Positions 36,623-44,932 of a DNA stretch of 64,000 nucleotides are shown here, piece after piece. Numbering within the stretch: the stretch's first letter is position 1; each line of letters starts with the position of its first letter. Position numbers and translations under genes: made by a program. The notes under the pieces were generated by a model. That model saw nothing but the letters and a program-made list of their open reading frames with translations. It ran no database searches and was not told the DNA's origin. The DNA comes from Limisphaerales bacterium (lineage in GTDB: Bacteria; Verrucomicrobiota; Verrucomicrobiia; Limisphaerales; AAA164-E04), in the NCBI GenBank assembly GCA_024761205.1, contig JAMASS010000012.1, positions 1-64,000 on the forward strand. The letters are read 5' to 3'.

Positions 36623-37519
36623 GCACCACTCAATACCCGGCGACTAGTTGTTTCTCCGTCCCACCCTGCAAACCAACGGCGTCAAAGGCCCTCAACTCGT
36701 CGTCCCCTTCATCCTCACCGGCACGGCAGCTTACCTTTTCAAGGAAAAGGAGAATTTAGAAAGAAAATGAGTAGAAAGGCTTGACTGATGATCAACTAGG
36801 ACATGCTATCGCTACACATTTATCAGCAACAGAAAGGGGCATATATGCTCAAAATAGGTTGCCTTTACCCTGAAATCTCCGACCTTTTACTTGACAGGGC
36901 AAACATCTCTTTGGTGTTGCGTCTCGTTTTCTCAATTCACCCTTTAGCCGTGGCAACAGAAAACACCAAAGCCAAAAACTCCGGCGAGAAAAAGCAATGA
37001 ATTGAGGTCGTGAATGCGGCCATCATCCAAGAAGTGAAAACTACTAAGGAACTACGGTTTTTCTCTGGAAAAATCAGAGTTTCCCTAACTCATTAGAGAA
37101 ATGAAATCCAACATTATTGGACGGACCAGAGACCTAGTTATGGGCTTTCTGTTGATTAATCCAGAGCCAACATCAATGTACGCTCAAAAGATGACGTGCG
37201 AAAAAAATACAATGACGCCGTGGCAGGGCTTCGTGATTAGGATGGACTCGCAAGAAAAGGTATTGAGAATTCGGCAGATCTGTTGAGCCAATCCTGTCCA
37301 GATGAGGAGAATAGAAAAATTGCCGATGCCAGTTTTGTTAGAAATGACGCAATACACAATGCTATCAGTAATTATGAAATAGAAATAGGCAAAGCAGGAA
37401 AACGGCTTGACCAACGTCTAACAGAGGTAGACCCTGAACTAGACCCTATTGGGAATCCTAGTAAGCACAGAACCTGATATATTTATACTCAATCATACTA
37501 TAATAATTACTTTAATAAT
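36623..37519. other. AT-rich stretch with short orphan frames
   Basis: Between the remnant at 36622 and the frame at 37520 there are only short frames (65 residues at 36803, 61 at 37101, 64 at 37283), none of which I can support as a gene. Composition is clearly more AT-rich than the flanking clpB and nuo genes. Confidence 0.35.
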
Positions 37520-37903
37520 ATGTCTATAGCGTGGAGAAAACGAGGTGATGTCATCAGAGAATCTGCCGCAGCATATGATGAGGCAGATGAAGCCGAGCGA
37601 ACTAATTCAAACCTCTGCCAAAGACGAATAGAGGAACAAATTGAAAAATACTGGGCTGACTTCCATAAGCAGCACAGGGTATGGCACGAAGCCAATCTAA
37701 GGGGATATAATCAATGTATGACAATGCGAACCTTTTTACCATCGCTAACTCATCTGGTAATTAATTACCAAATTTATTTTGCTATCATGAAAACCATAAA
37801 TTACATCATCCTCGCCGTGTTTTCATGTATTCATGGATATCTATCTGCATCTGCCCAAGGCTTGGCGAAGCCTCCGTTTTTTAAAGGAATTGGGAACTCT
37901 TGA
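37520..37903 (+). CDS. Hypothetical protein, uncertain
   Basis: A 127-residue frame. Its first 65 residues are charged and helical (SAAAYDEADEAERTNSNLCQ, RRIEEQIEKYWADFHKQHRV); the C-terminal 38 residues from an internal ATG at 37788 look like a signal peptide (KTINYIILAVFSCIHGYLSA). It may be two short genes in the same frame, or a fusion left by a deletion. No family recognised. Confidence 0.3.
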   Translation: MSIAWRKRGDVIRESAAAYDEADEAERTNSNLCQRRIEEQIEKYWADFHKQHRVWHEANLRGYNQCMTMRTFLPSLTHLVINYQIYFAIMKTINYIILAVFSCIHGYLSASAQGLAKPPFFKGIGNS

Positions 37904-38208
37904 AGCTAAAACTCGGGAGAGATTTGCTGAAAAGCGATCCATCAATCGCCATAACGAAGGTTGAGATGTTGTCAAAGTATCACGCGTACAGGGAGTCTTA
38001 CCCGGAAGAGTTTAGAGACTTCATCACCAAGCAGGCTATCCTTGAAGTGAACCGTTTGAAGGAGAAAGGCATTGCCATTGATGCAAACCGCATTATTTCT
38101 ACCGCTGAGGTAAAGGGCATTGCCAGTTTTGAACTTCACTTGTGGGGATACACCAAAGCAGACGGCAGTTTCCCCAGTAGATCGGAATTCCGTGCATCAA
38201 CTAACTAG
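37900..38208 (+). CDS. Hypothetical protein, uncertain
   Basis: A 102-residue frame starting at TTG 37900, overlapping the previous frame by 4 bases. It is helical and charged in the middle (YHAYRESYPEEFRDFITKQA, ILEVNRLKEKGIAIDANRII). No motif is recognised. AT-rich like its neighbours. Confidence 0.35.
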   Translation: MKLKLGRDLLKSDPSIAITKVEMLSKYHAYRESYPEEFRDFITKQAILEVNRLKEKGIAIDANRIISTAEVKGIASFELHLWGYTKADGSFPSRSEFRASTN

Positions 38209-38224
38209 TGAAAAACGAATTCGG

Positions 38225-38605
38225 ATGACCTCAGAACGCGCAGGTCGCACTCGATGTCTTTACCTGGTTACGGACGGCTTTAGGCACACCCAAATTGCTC
38301 GCGATTTGGGGAAAAGGGCTAGAGCAAGCGTCATCCGCCGAATCAAACGAGAAGGTCTAGACCACCGAGACCAAGATGTAGTTCGCAAAGTAGAAAGAGA
38401 GATCTACTTTTTCACTAAAATGGAGTTCCTCGTATCCGACTTGCTGAGACTGGAACCGGGTCATCCTTGGATAGACCACGCCTTAAGCTTCTCGCAGGGG
38501 GAAAATCTACTAGGACTTTATTTGCAAAGAATCAATATGGATGCCGAAACCGATATTGAGAAATTGCTAAACCCACCCCTTCTAATCCCTATTACGGAAG
38601 ACTAG
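38225..38605 (+). CDS. Hypothetical protein with possible helix-turn-helix
   Basis: From ATG 38225 a 126-residue frame reads TSERAGRTRCLYLVTDGFRH, TQIARDLGKRARASVIRRIK and REGLDHRDQDVVRKVEREIY. The TQIARDLGKRARASVIRRIK part resembles a helix-turn-helix but I cannot place the protein in a family. It is in the AT-richer stretch, starts 16 bases after the previous frame, and may belong to the same former element. Confidence 0.4.
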   Translation: MTSERAGRTRCLYLVTDGFRHTQIARDLGKRARASVIRRIKREGLDHRDQDVVRKVEREIYFFTKMEFLVSDLLRLEPGHPWIDHALSFSQGENLLGLYLQRINMDAETDIEKLLNPPLLIPITED

Positions 38606-38868
38606 GGCAGTTGAACGTTTCCGCAGCCTGCCTCGCTTTCCATGGGGCGGGCATTTTTTGTCTCGTCCGGCTGCGGATGTCTATACTCACTTTGTACGTC
38701 CGCTCGAGGGGGAGATTTCCGAAGTGGGTTCGTTATTTCGGCCGAGAAAGTCTCAAGCCGGTGATGAAAGCGGGTCCGTTTCATTGTTGCGCGCCTTGGA
38801 TGGGGAAGCCGCCGAGGGTGGCGAAATAATTCATTGCGTTTGCGGCTTGCGCGGACTATTTTAGCTGC

Positions 38869-39144
38869 ATGTCGCAATTGCCGAAAAAGCGGAAACAGCC
38901 TTCCAAGGCAATAATGTTGGGGGTGGGGCTGGATTCAGACGGGCACAAGAGAATTACGACCGGAAACAACTTCGCACTCGTTGGCGGAAGTGGAGAGACT
39001 CATGAGGTCATGGTGGAGAAAACCATTAAGATCAACGAAAAACTCGCTGCCAAAGGGAAGCAACTTGAAGAGGTTTCGCACGAGGAATTCGCCGACATTG
39101 CTCATTCGGTAGGACTCAGCCGCCACTGTCCGGAAAACGACTAA
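38869..39144 (+). CDS. Conserved-looking hypothetical protein upstream of nuoA
   Basis: A 91-residue soluble protein, ATG 38869, with a basic N-terminus (SQLPKKRKQPSKAIMLGVGL), a central DSDGHKRITTGNNFALVGGS and a helical end. Its codon use looks like that of housekeeping neighbours rather than the AT-rich stretch to its left. It lies 76 bases upstream of nuoA on the same strand. I recognise no function. Confidence 0.55.
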   Translation: MSQLPKKRKQPSKAIMLGVGLDSDGHKRITTGNNFALVGGSGETHEVMVEKTIKINEKLAAKGKQLEEVSHEEFADIAHSVGLSRHCPEND

Positions 39145-39220
39145 TGCATCTACAGAACTGCATGAAATCACCCGTCGCAATCTCTGTTTTCGCACTGATC
39201 GGTGAGGCTTCCATCAAGCA

Positions 39221-39592
39221 ATGAGCGACTCTCCTTACTGGTTCTTAGCTCTATTTGCCCTAGTCGCCTTCGGTTTTGCGATCCTTCCACTCTGCGTCGC
39301 TCGCTTCTGGTCCTTGGCCTTCTCGCCGCAGAAACCCGGCCTAGATAAGAATGCCACTTACGAATGCGGATTAGTTGCCAAGGGAGACGCTTGGGTTCAG
39401 TTTAAGGCGGAGTATTATCTCTATGGGATCATTTTTCTGATTTTTGACGTCGAGGCCATCTTTCTCTTACCCTTTGCCGTGGTGTTCGCCGAGCGTACCT
39501 TTGAGGCATTCTTGGCGATGTTGGTTTTTGTCTTCTTGATCGTGGAGGGACTGGCCTGGGCCTGGATGAAAGGAATCCTCAAGTGGCGCTAG
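39221..39592 (+). CDS. nuoA: NADH-quinone oxidoreductase subunit A
   Basis: Membrane subunit of complex I, 123 residues with three transmembrane helices. The family signature [20 protein letters not shown] and [15 protein letters not shown] forms the loop and second helix at the quinone-site interface. It is the first gene of the nuo operon and overlaps nuoB. Confidence 0.95.
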   Translation: MSDSPYWFLALFALVAFGFAILPLCVARFWSLAFSPQKPGLDKNATYECGLVAKGDAWVQFKAEYYLYGIIFLIFDVEAIFLLPFAVVFAERTFEAFLAMLVFVFLIVEGLAWAWMKGILKWR

Positions 39593-40227
39593 CAAGCGAA
39601 TTGGTAACAAATATGGACGAAGGCCTGCGTGGAGAACTTAGCAAGCACGGCGTCTTCACCACAACCCTGGAAAGCATCCACAACTGGGGCCGTCGCAACT
39701 CCGTGTGGCCGCTTCAGTTTGGGCTCGCCTGCTGTGCCATTGAGATGATTGCCACCACTATGGCTCGCTACGACCTCGCCCGGTTCGGTGCCGAAGTGTT
39801 TCGTCCGTCGCCACGCCAAGCCGATCTCATGATCGTCGCCGGCACAGTCACCAAAAAAATGGCGCCTCAAGTCGTGCGGCTTTACAACCAAATGCCGGAA
39901 CCCAAGTATGTCATTGCGATGGGCGCCTGCGCTATCTCCGGCGGTCCCTTTAAGCAGGGGTATAATGTTTTGAAGGGAATTGACCGCTATCTTCCCGTGG
40001 ACGTCCACATCCCGGGATGCCCGCCGAGGCCCGAAGCATTGATCCATGCCTTCATGACCCTACAACGTCAAATCGACGCCCAGAAACTCAGAGGCAGGGA
40101 GCGCCCGCGCCACTTGCGAGACGACACACCGTCAGAGTTTCCCGTTCCGGAGTTTGGAAAAAAGGATCTCACGCCCTCCAGCAATCCTCAAACTTGGCGT
40201 CCACCCTCGATTCCACGGGCCGGATAG
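39583..40227 (+). CDS. nuoB: NADH-quinone oxidoreductase subunit B
   Basis: Peripheral-arm subunit holding the terminal cluster N2 next to the quinone site. Cys-Cys in [11 protein letters not shown], Cys in [12 protein letters not shown] and Cys in [12 protein letters not shown] supply the four ligands. The protein has 214 residues, with a C-terminal extension of about 40 residues beyond the usual end ([17 protein letters not shown]). Start is GTG 39583, overlapping nuoA by 10 bases; ATG 39613 is an alternative. Confidence 0.96.
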   Translation: MALASELVTNMDEGLRGELSKHGVFTTTLESIHNWGRRNSVWPLQFGLACCAIEMIATTMARYDLARFGAEVFRPSPRQADLMIVAGTVTKKMAPQVVRLYNQMPEPKYVIAMGACAISGGPFKQGYNVLKGIDRYLPVDVHIPGCPPRPEALIHAFMTLQRQIDAQKLRGRERPRHLRDDTPSEFPVPEFGKKDLTPSSNPQTWRPPSIPRAG

Positions 40228-40266
40228 CCAGCCTCTCGAACCACTCAAAGATCTGCCCTTACTCCA

Positions 40267-40923
40267 ATGAGCACGACCGAAATCATTCTCGGCCAGATCA
40301 AAGAAGAGTTTCCCAATGCTGCGGTATCCCTGGTCGTCAATGAGAGCCCTTCAAACCAGAATTCACTACTCGTGGCTGCGAACGACCTGTTCCCAATCAG
40401 CAAATGGCTTCGTGACCAGCCCGAACTCGCCTTCGATTACCTTTCAAACGTGACCGGAGTCGATTGGCTGGACACCGTTGTTAAGGAGAAGGTCACCACC
40501 AAGGAGTTGCATGACGGAGAAGAAGTCGAAGTTGAAACCGCCGTCGAGAAGACAGTTCCGGGTTACTTGGAAGTAGTCTACCATCTTTACTCAGCGTCGT
40601 TGCGAAAAGGTCCGCTGATCCTTCGCGTCCAAACCGAGAATCGTTCGGATAGGGTCACCGTCCCCTCCCTCACGACCATCTGGCGCAGTGCGGAGTTTCA
40701 AGAGCGGGAAGTGTACGACCTATACGGTGTGGTGTTCGAGGGACACCCCGATCTGCGGCGCCTGTTGATGTGGGATGAATTTGAGGATCATCCAATGCGT
40801 AAAGACTATGTGGAACCGGACGACTATGAATACGAACCCACACCCCATGGTGACATCTTGGAGAAGTCCAGGCAAGCGGCTGCACCATGCAATCCTAACG
40901 CCAACGGGAGATCAAGCGTCTGA
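40267..40923 (+). CDS. nuoC: NADH-quinone oxidoreductase subunit C
   Basis: A 218-residue peripheral-arm subunit (30 kDa family). The signature ERE-V-Y-D-L-Y-G-V followed by GHPDLRRLLMWDEFEDHPMR and KDY is present near the C-terminus. There is an insertion with acidic residues at about 70-100 (KEKVTTKELHDGEEVEVETA). It is separate from nuoD, not fused. ATG 40267, 39 bases after nuoB. Confidence 0.94.
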   Translation: MSTTEIILGQIKEEFPNAAVSLVVNESPSNQNSLLVAANDLFPISKWLRDQPELAFDYLSNVTGVDWLDTVVKEKVTTKELHDGEEVEVETAVEKTVPGYLEVVYHLYSASLRKGPLILRVQTENRSDRVTVPSLTTIWRSAEFQEREVYDLYGVVFEGHPDLRRLLMWDEFEDHPMRKDYVEPDDYEYEPTPHGDILEKSRQAAAPCNPNANGRSSV

Positions 40924-40937
40924 CATAGAAACAACCG

Positions 40938-42140
40938 ATGCTCCGAGAAACCGAAAGCCAACTTGAACTACCCGCGTTCGCCCAAGAAGGCAACCCAAAC
41001 TATACGGTACGCAAGCGGAGCGAGGCGTCCGATGGCCTTGAAGGTGATCTGTTGGAAATTTCGATGGGGCCGCATCACCCTTCAACCCATGGTGTGTTCC
41101 AAATGAACATCACTTTGGATGGGGAAAGGGTCGTTCGGCTCAAGCCTGTATTTGGTTATCTCCATCGGAACCATGAGAAGATCGCTGAGAACACGACCTA
41201 CTTGGCATCCATGCCTTACACCGACCGGCTGGATTATTTCAACTCGATGACCAGTAATTGGGCCTACGCACTCGCAGTGGAGCGGCTGGCTGGCATCGAA
41301 ACCACCGAACGAGCGGAGCACATACGAATCATCGTTTCCGAATTGACGCGTCTGCTCAATCACACTTGCCTCATCGGCTTCCTAGTGATGGATATGGGCG
41401 CACTTGGCACCCCGCTCATGTATGCCTTTCGCGAACGCGAGAAGATTCTTGATCTCTTCGAGTCCCTCAGCGGTTCCCGCATGATGTGCAACTACATGCG
41501 CTTCGGCGGATGCCGCTGCGACTTGCCTGAGGGTTGGCTCGATCAGGCACAGGATTTTCTCTATCACTTCGCCAGTTTTCTGGATAACTACGAGAAACTC
41601 CTCACTGAGAATGAGATTCTCAAGGCGAGAACGCAACAGGTCGGCATCCTTTCACCCGAGCTCGCCCTGAATGCCGGGATTTCCGGTCCCATGCTGCGAG
41701 CTAGTGGGGTTAACTACGACATCCGCAAGGTCGACCACTATGGCATCTATGATCGATTCGACTTTCGCGTGCCCTTGGGAGAGGTGGGCGATGTCTACGA
41801 CCGTTACATGGTCCGCATCCTCGAGATGCGCGAGTCCCTAAAAATTCTGCAGCGGGCCCTACAGGATATTCCTGAAGGAGAGATCGTCAATCCCAAGGCG
41901 AAACTTCGTGGTTTTCGCCCCAAACCCGGCGAAGCGTACGGTCGCATTGAAGGGCCCAAGGGCGAGCTGGGGTTTTATTTGATCAGCGACGGTTCGCCAA
42001 AGCCATACCGGTATCGCGTCCGTCCCCCCAGTCTCATTAATCTCACCATACTCGAAGATATGTGCCTTAACCATACCGTGGCGGACGTCGTCGTTATTCT
42101 TGGCAGCGTAGATATTGTGTTGGGCGAAGTTGATCGCTAG
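40938..42140 (+). CDS. nuoD: NADH-quinone oxidoreductase subunit D
   Basis: The 49-kDa subunit that forms most of the quinone-binding cavity with NuoB. Landmarks are [47 protein letters not shown] and [16 protein letters not shown]. The length is 400 residues, standard. It starts 15 bases after nuoC. In the common gene order nuoE, F and G would follow; here nuoI follows instead. Confidence 0.96.
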   Translation: MLRETESQLELPAFAQEGNPNYTVRKRSEASDGLEGDLLEISMGPHHPSTHGVFQMNITLDGERVVRLKPVFGYLHRNHEKIAENTTYLASMPYTDRLDYFNSMTSNWAYALAVERLAGIETTERAEHIRIIVSELTRLLNHTCLIGFLVMDMGALGTPLMYAFREREKILDLFESLSGSRMMCNYMRFGGCRCDLPEGWLDQAQDFLYHFASFLDNYEKLLTENEILKARTQQVGILSPELALNAGISGPMLRASGVNYDIRKVDHYGIYDRFDFRVPLGEVGDVYDRYMVRILEMRESLKILQRALQDIPEGEIVNPKAKLRGFRPKPGEAYGRIEGPKGELGFYLISDGSPKPYRYRVRPPSLINLTILEDMCLNHTVADVVVILGSVDIVLGEVDR

Positions 42141-42147
42141 GCTCGCC

Positions 42148-42175
42148 CTCTAAATCATGGGGACAAGTTTTAGAG
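42148..42175 (+). other. Hairpin in the nuoD-nuoI gap
   Basis: CTCTAAA and TTTAGAG form seven pairs around a 14-base loop in the only sizeable gap (95 bases) of the operon. No T-run follows, so full termination is unlikely; it could mark the place where other nuo genes were lost or act in mRNA processing. Confidence 0.3.
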
Positions 42176-42235
42176 TGTCGCCAAATTCGCTACCTACAGG
42201 TACTAAAAGACGATTGCGTTAATTCGATCAAAAAC

Positions 42236-42868
42236 ATGCTAGGCACCGGAATTATCAAAGGGATGGCTCAAACGGCAAAAAACTTTGCCGAATCATTCCG
42301 TGACCCCAAATACCTGACGACCGTTCAATACCCCGAGCAGCGAATTCCCACCAAGGAGAATAACCGCAACTTTCCCTTCCTAGTCCATGACGGGGACAAC
42401 CCGATAGAAGGACTCCGCTGTGTGGCATGCCATATCTGCGAAAAAGAATGCCCACCTCAGTGCATTTACATCGAGAAGGACAAAACCAAGAAACCGGACC
42501 ACGTCGGCAAGCTACAGTTTCAGCCCTTGGTATTCGATATCGACATCTCGGTTTGTATGAGCTGCCAAATCTGTGTCGAGGTCTGTCCTTTTGATGCGAT
42601 CAAGATGGACACGGATTTCGAACTCAGCCAAACAGACCGGTTTGCGGGCCTGCTGGTAGACAAACATCAACTGGCGAAATCCAACGACTACTACCGAAAG
42701 ATTCACCCCACCGAAGCCAAAGCCATCGATGCCAATCGTGCAGCCGAGGTCAAGAAGGCCAAAGCCAAAGCTGCCGCTAAAGCGAAGGCCGACGCCGAAA
42801 AAGCTAAGGGAGCCGAAGTCGCGGCCACCGCTCAACCGGAACCGACGAACTCCAACCCATCCGCCTAA
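42236..42868 (+). CDS. nuoI: NADH-quinone oxidoreductase subunit I
   Basis: Ferredoxin-like subunit with clusters N6a and N6b. Two C-x2-C-x2-C-x3-C-P motifs are visible: CVACHICEKECP and CMSCQICVEVCP. The 210-residue protein is longer than usual because of a C-terminal tail of alternating Ala/Lys (KKAKAKAAAKAKADAEKAKG) followed by a Pro/Asn-rich end; the function of the tail is unknown. ATG 42236; nuoH starts 6 bases after the stop. Confidence 0.95.
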   Translation: MLGTGIIKGMAQTAKNFAESFRDPKYLTTVQYPEQRIPTKENNRNFPFLVHDGDNPIEGLRCVACHICEKECPPQCIYIEKDKTKKPDHVGKLQFQPLVFDIDISVCMSCQICVEVCPFDAIKMDTDFELSQTDRFAGLLVDKHQLAKSNDYYRKIHPTEAKAIDANRAAEVKKAKAKAAAKAKADAEKAKGAEVAATAQPEPTNSNPSA

Positions 42869-42873
42869 CTCCA

Positions 42874-44034
42874 TTGGAAACGCTACTCGTCACGATCAAG
42901 AGCCGGATGATGGATTGGGCACCCGAAGGGCTGCAACCCCTAGTCGGCCATTTCCTCTCGATCGTTCTGTTAATCAGTGTCTTTTCCGGATTCTTTGCGC
43001 TCACGACGTGGGTGGAACGAAAAGCACTCGGACGCATTCAGAACCGCCTCGGTCCGAATCGCGTGGGTCCCGTCGGCATCCTCCAACCCATCGCGGATGG
43101 ACTCAAGATGATCTTCAAAGAGGACATCGTCCCCAGATCAGCCGACAAAGTCATCCACTTTCTTGCGCCGGTCCTTTTGGTGGTGCCGACATTCCTGGCA
43201 TTTTCGGTGCTTCCTTACGGCCAACATCTCGTGCCAATCAATCTAGACGCGGGAATTCTCTTTTTCTTCGCCATTGGAAGCGCCACCGAACTCACGGTTT
43301 TCATGGCGGGTTGGGCCAGTCGAAACAAGTACGCCATGCTCGGAGCGATGCGCGCCATTGCCCAGATGATCAGTTACGAAGTGCCGCTCATTCTTTCGTC
43401 GGTCACTGTCATCATGATGGCGGGCTCCCTCTCGTTAGTGGATATCGTCACCGAGCAATCGGGTGGATTCTGGCATTGGTACGTGGCTACTCCTTGGGGC
43501 ATTACCAGTTTTGTGCTCTTCCTTACCTCAGCGCTCGCTGAGTCCAACCGGTCCCCCTTCGACATTCCCGAAGCGGAGTCGGAGATTATTGCCGGGCACA
43601 TGACCGAATACTCCGGTTTCAAGTATGCCCTCTTTTTCTTAGCAGAGTATCTTGGACTCTTCGCGATGAGCGGATTGGCCGTAACCCTGTTCTTGGGGGG
43701 CTTCCACCCACCACTCAGCTTCCTTGATTTTGTTCCGGGGCCCTTGTGGTTTTTTGCGAAGTTCGCCTGTCTCATCGCCTTGTTCATTTGGATCCGTGGC
43801 ACGCTGCCGCGCCTGCGCATGGATCAGCTCATGAATCTCGCCTGGAAATTTATACTTCCAATGACCCTCGTGACTTTTGCCGCAGCCGCAGCCTGGCACT
43901 ATGCTCAAGACTTCAGCCCCCTCGCGGCCTGGGCGATCTGCGTCCCGTTGATTGTGATCCCCTACCTCACCTTGGGAAAGCGTCTGGGACAGAGCCAAAA
44001 CGTCACCAAACGCGCTTATCGATTCGCCGACTAA
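42874..44034 (+). CDS. nuoH: NADH-quinone oxidoreductase subunit H
   Basis: Membrane subunit at the base of the quinone channel, 386 residues with about eight to nine helices. Signature motifs: VERKALGRIQNRLGPNRVGP, ADGLKMIFKEDIVP, ESNRSPFDIPEAESEIIAGH and WIRGTLPRLRMDQLM. The start codon is TTG 42874, in frame with SMET-like beginning (TTG GAA ACG). It is followed by nuoJ after 3 bases. Confidence 0.95.
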   Translation: METLLVTIKSRMMDWAPEGLQPLVGHFLSIVLLISVFSGFFALTTWVERKALGRIQNRLGPNRVGPVGILQPIADGLKMIFKEDIVPRSADKVIHFLAPVLLVVPTFLAFSVLPYGQHLVPINLDAGILFFFAIGSATELTVFMAGWASRNKYAMLGAMRAIAQMISYEVPLILSSVTVIMMAGSLSLVDIVTEQSGGFWHWYVATPWGITSFVLFLTSALAESNRSPFDIPEAESEIIAGHMTEYSGFKYALFFLAEYLGLFAMSGLAVTLFLGGFHPPLSFLDFVPGPLWFFAKFACLIALFIWIRGTLPRLRMDQLMNLAWKFILPMTLVTFAAAAAWHYAQDFSPLAAWAICVPLIVIPYLTLGKRLGQSQNVTKRAYRFAD

Positions 44035-44037
44035 GGA

Positions 44038-44592
44038 ATGAGCGCCGCCTTTGCAGTCATCGCCCTGACAACGCTGGCCGGAGCGCTGGGTACCATCGCC
44101 CTCCGCCAGATCGTGCATTGCATCCTGTGCTTGGCGATCACGTTCACCGGGGTGGCGATGCTCTATTTGCAGCTTGGCGCTCAGTTTCTTGGCTTTGCCC
44201 AATTTCTGGTTTACATCGGTGCCGTGACGATTCTGATCTTATTCGCCATTTTGCTGACGCGAAATACCGGCCCGAATTTGAGCGAATCACCCTTTTCAAC
44301 GGGATTGGAAACCGGCCTGATCATCAGTGGCAGCGTCTTCGCCTGTCTGATCTGGATGATTCAACGGACACCAACCCTGCAACAATCACAGCCGGCCGAC
44401 AGCGAACTCACCGTCAAGATGATCGGTGATGGACTGATGACCAAGTACATCATTCCGCTCGAGATCGTCGCCCTTTTGTTGACTGTCGCCATGATCGGAG
44501 CCGTCATTATTGCGATGAAAGAATCCACGACACCAAACACTGGGACGAATCCGGCAACCAACCGCGGTTCCCCACCACCACCTGCACCCTAA
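44038..44592 (+). CDS. nuoJ: NADH-quinone oxidoreductase subunit J
   Basis: Five-helix membrane subunit of the proton-transfer chain, 184 residues. The helix LQLGAQFLGFAQFLVYIGAV and TILILFAILLTR carries the conserved Y-x-G-A-V-x-I-L-x-x-F motif (pi-bulge helix). The C-terminus is Pro/Thr-rich (PNTGTNPATNRGSPPPPAP). Confidence 0.93.
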   Translation: MSAAFAVIALTTLAGALGTIALRQIVHCILCLAITFTGVAMLYLQLGAQFLGFAQFLVYIGAVTILILFAILLTRNTGPNLSESPFSTGLETGLIISGSVFACLIWMIQRTPTLQQSQPADSELTVKMIGDGLMTKYIIPLEIVALLLTVAMIGAVIIAMKESTTPNTGTNPATNRGSPPPPAP

Positions 44593-44598
44593 AACACT

Positions 44599-44910
44599 AT
44601 GGCTTCACTCTCTAGCTATTTATTGTTGAGCGCGATGTTGTTTTGTCTGGGATTGGCAGCCGTTCTCGTTCGGCGGAACGCAATCCTGATCTTGGTGGGA
44701 ATCGAATTGATGTTGAACGCGGCCAACCTTAATTTCATTGCATTTTGGCGATTCAGCCCGAATCCGGAGGTCCTCTCCGGTTTGATGTTTGCCCTTTTCT
44801 CAATCGCTGTCGCCGCGGCCGAGGCAGCCGTGGGCCTCTCGCTGATTATCGCGGTCTACCGGCATTACCGCACCACCGACACTGAACGAATCAACGAGTT
44901 AAGGAGCTAG
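44599..44910 (+). CDS. nuoK: NADH-quinone oxidoreductase subunit K
   Basis: Small antiporter-like membrane subunit, 103 residues and three helices. The conserved glutamates are in [15 protein letters not shown] and [14 protein letters not shown]. It shows normal length without an insertion. ATG 44599, six bases after nuoJ. Confidence 0.94.
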   Translation: MASLSSYLLLSAMLFCLGLAAVLVRRNAILILVGIELMLNAANLNFIAFWRFSPNPEVLSGLMFALFSIAVAAAEAAVGLSLIIAVYRHYRTTDTERINELRS

Positions 44911-44932
44911 TCAAGTCGCATATCGAGAATTT

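Noticed and set aside
37101-37477. Two short frames around 37101-37477 as genes
   Set aside because: Lengths of 61 and 64 residues, no motif, and overlapping in an AT-rich stretch where such frames arise by chance.
36129-38868. CRISPR array or integron in the AT-rich stretch
   Set aside because: No regularly spaced direct repeats, integrase or attC-like palindromes were seen.
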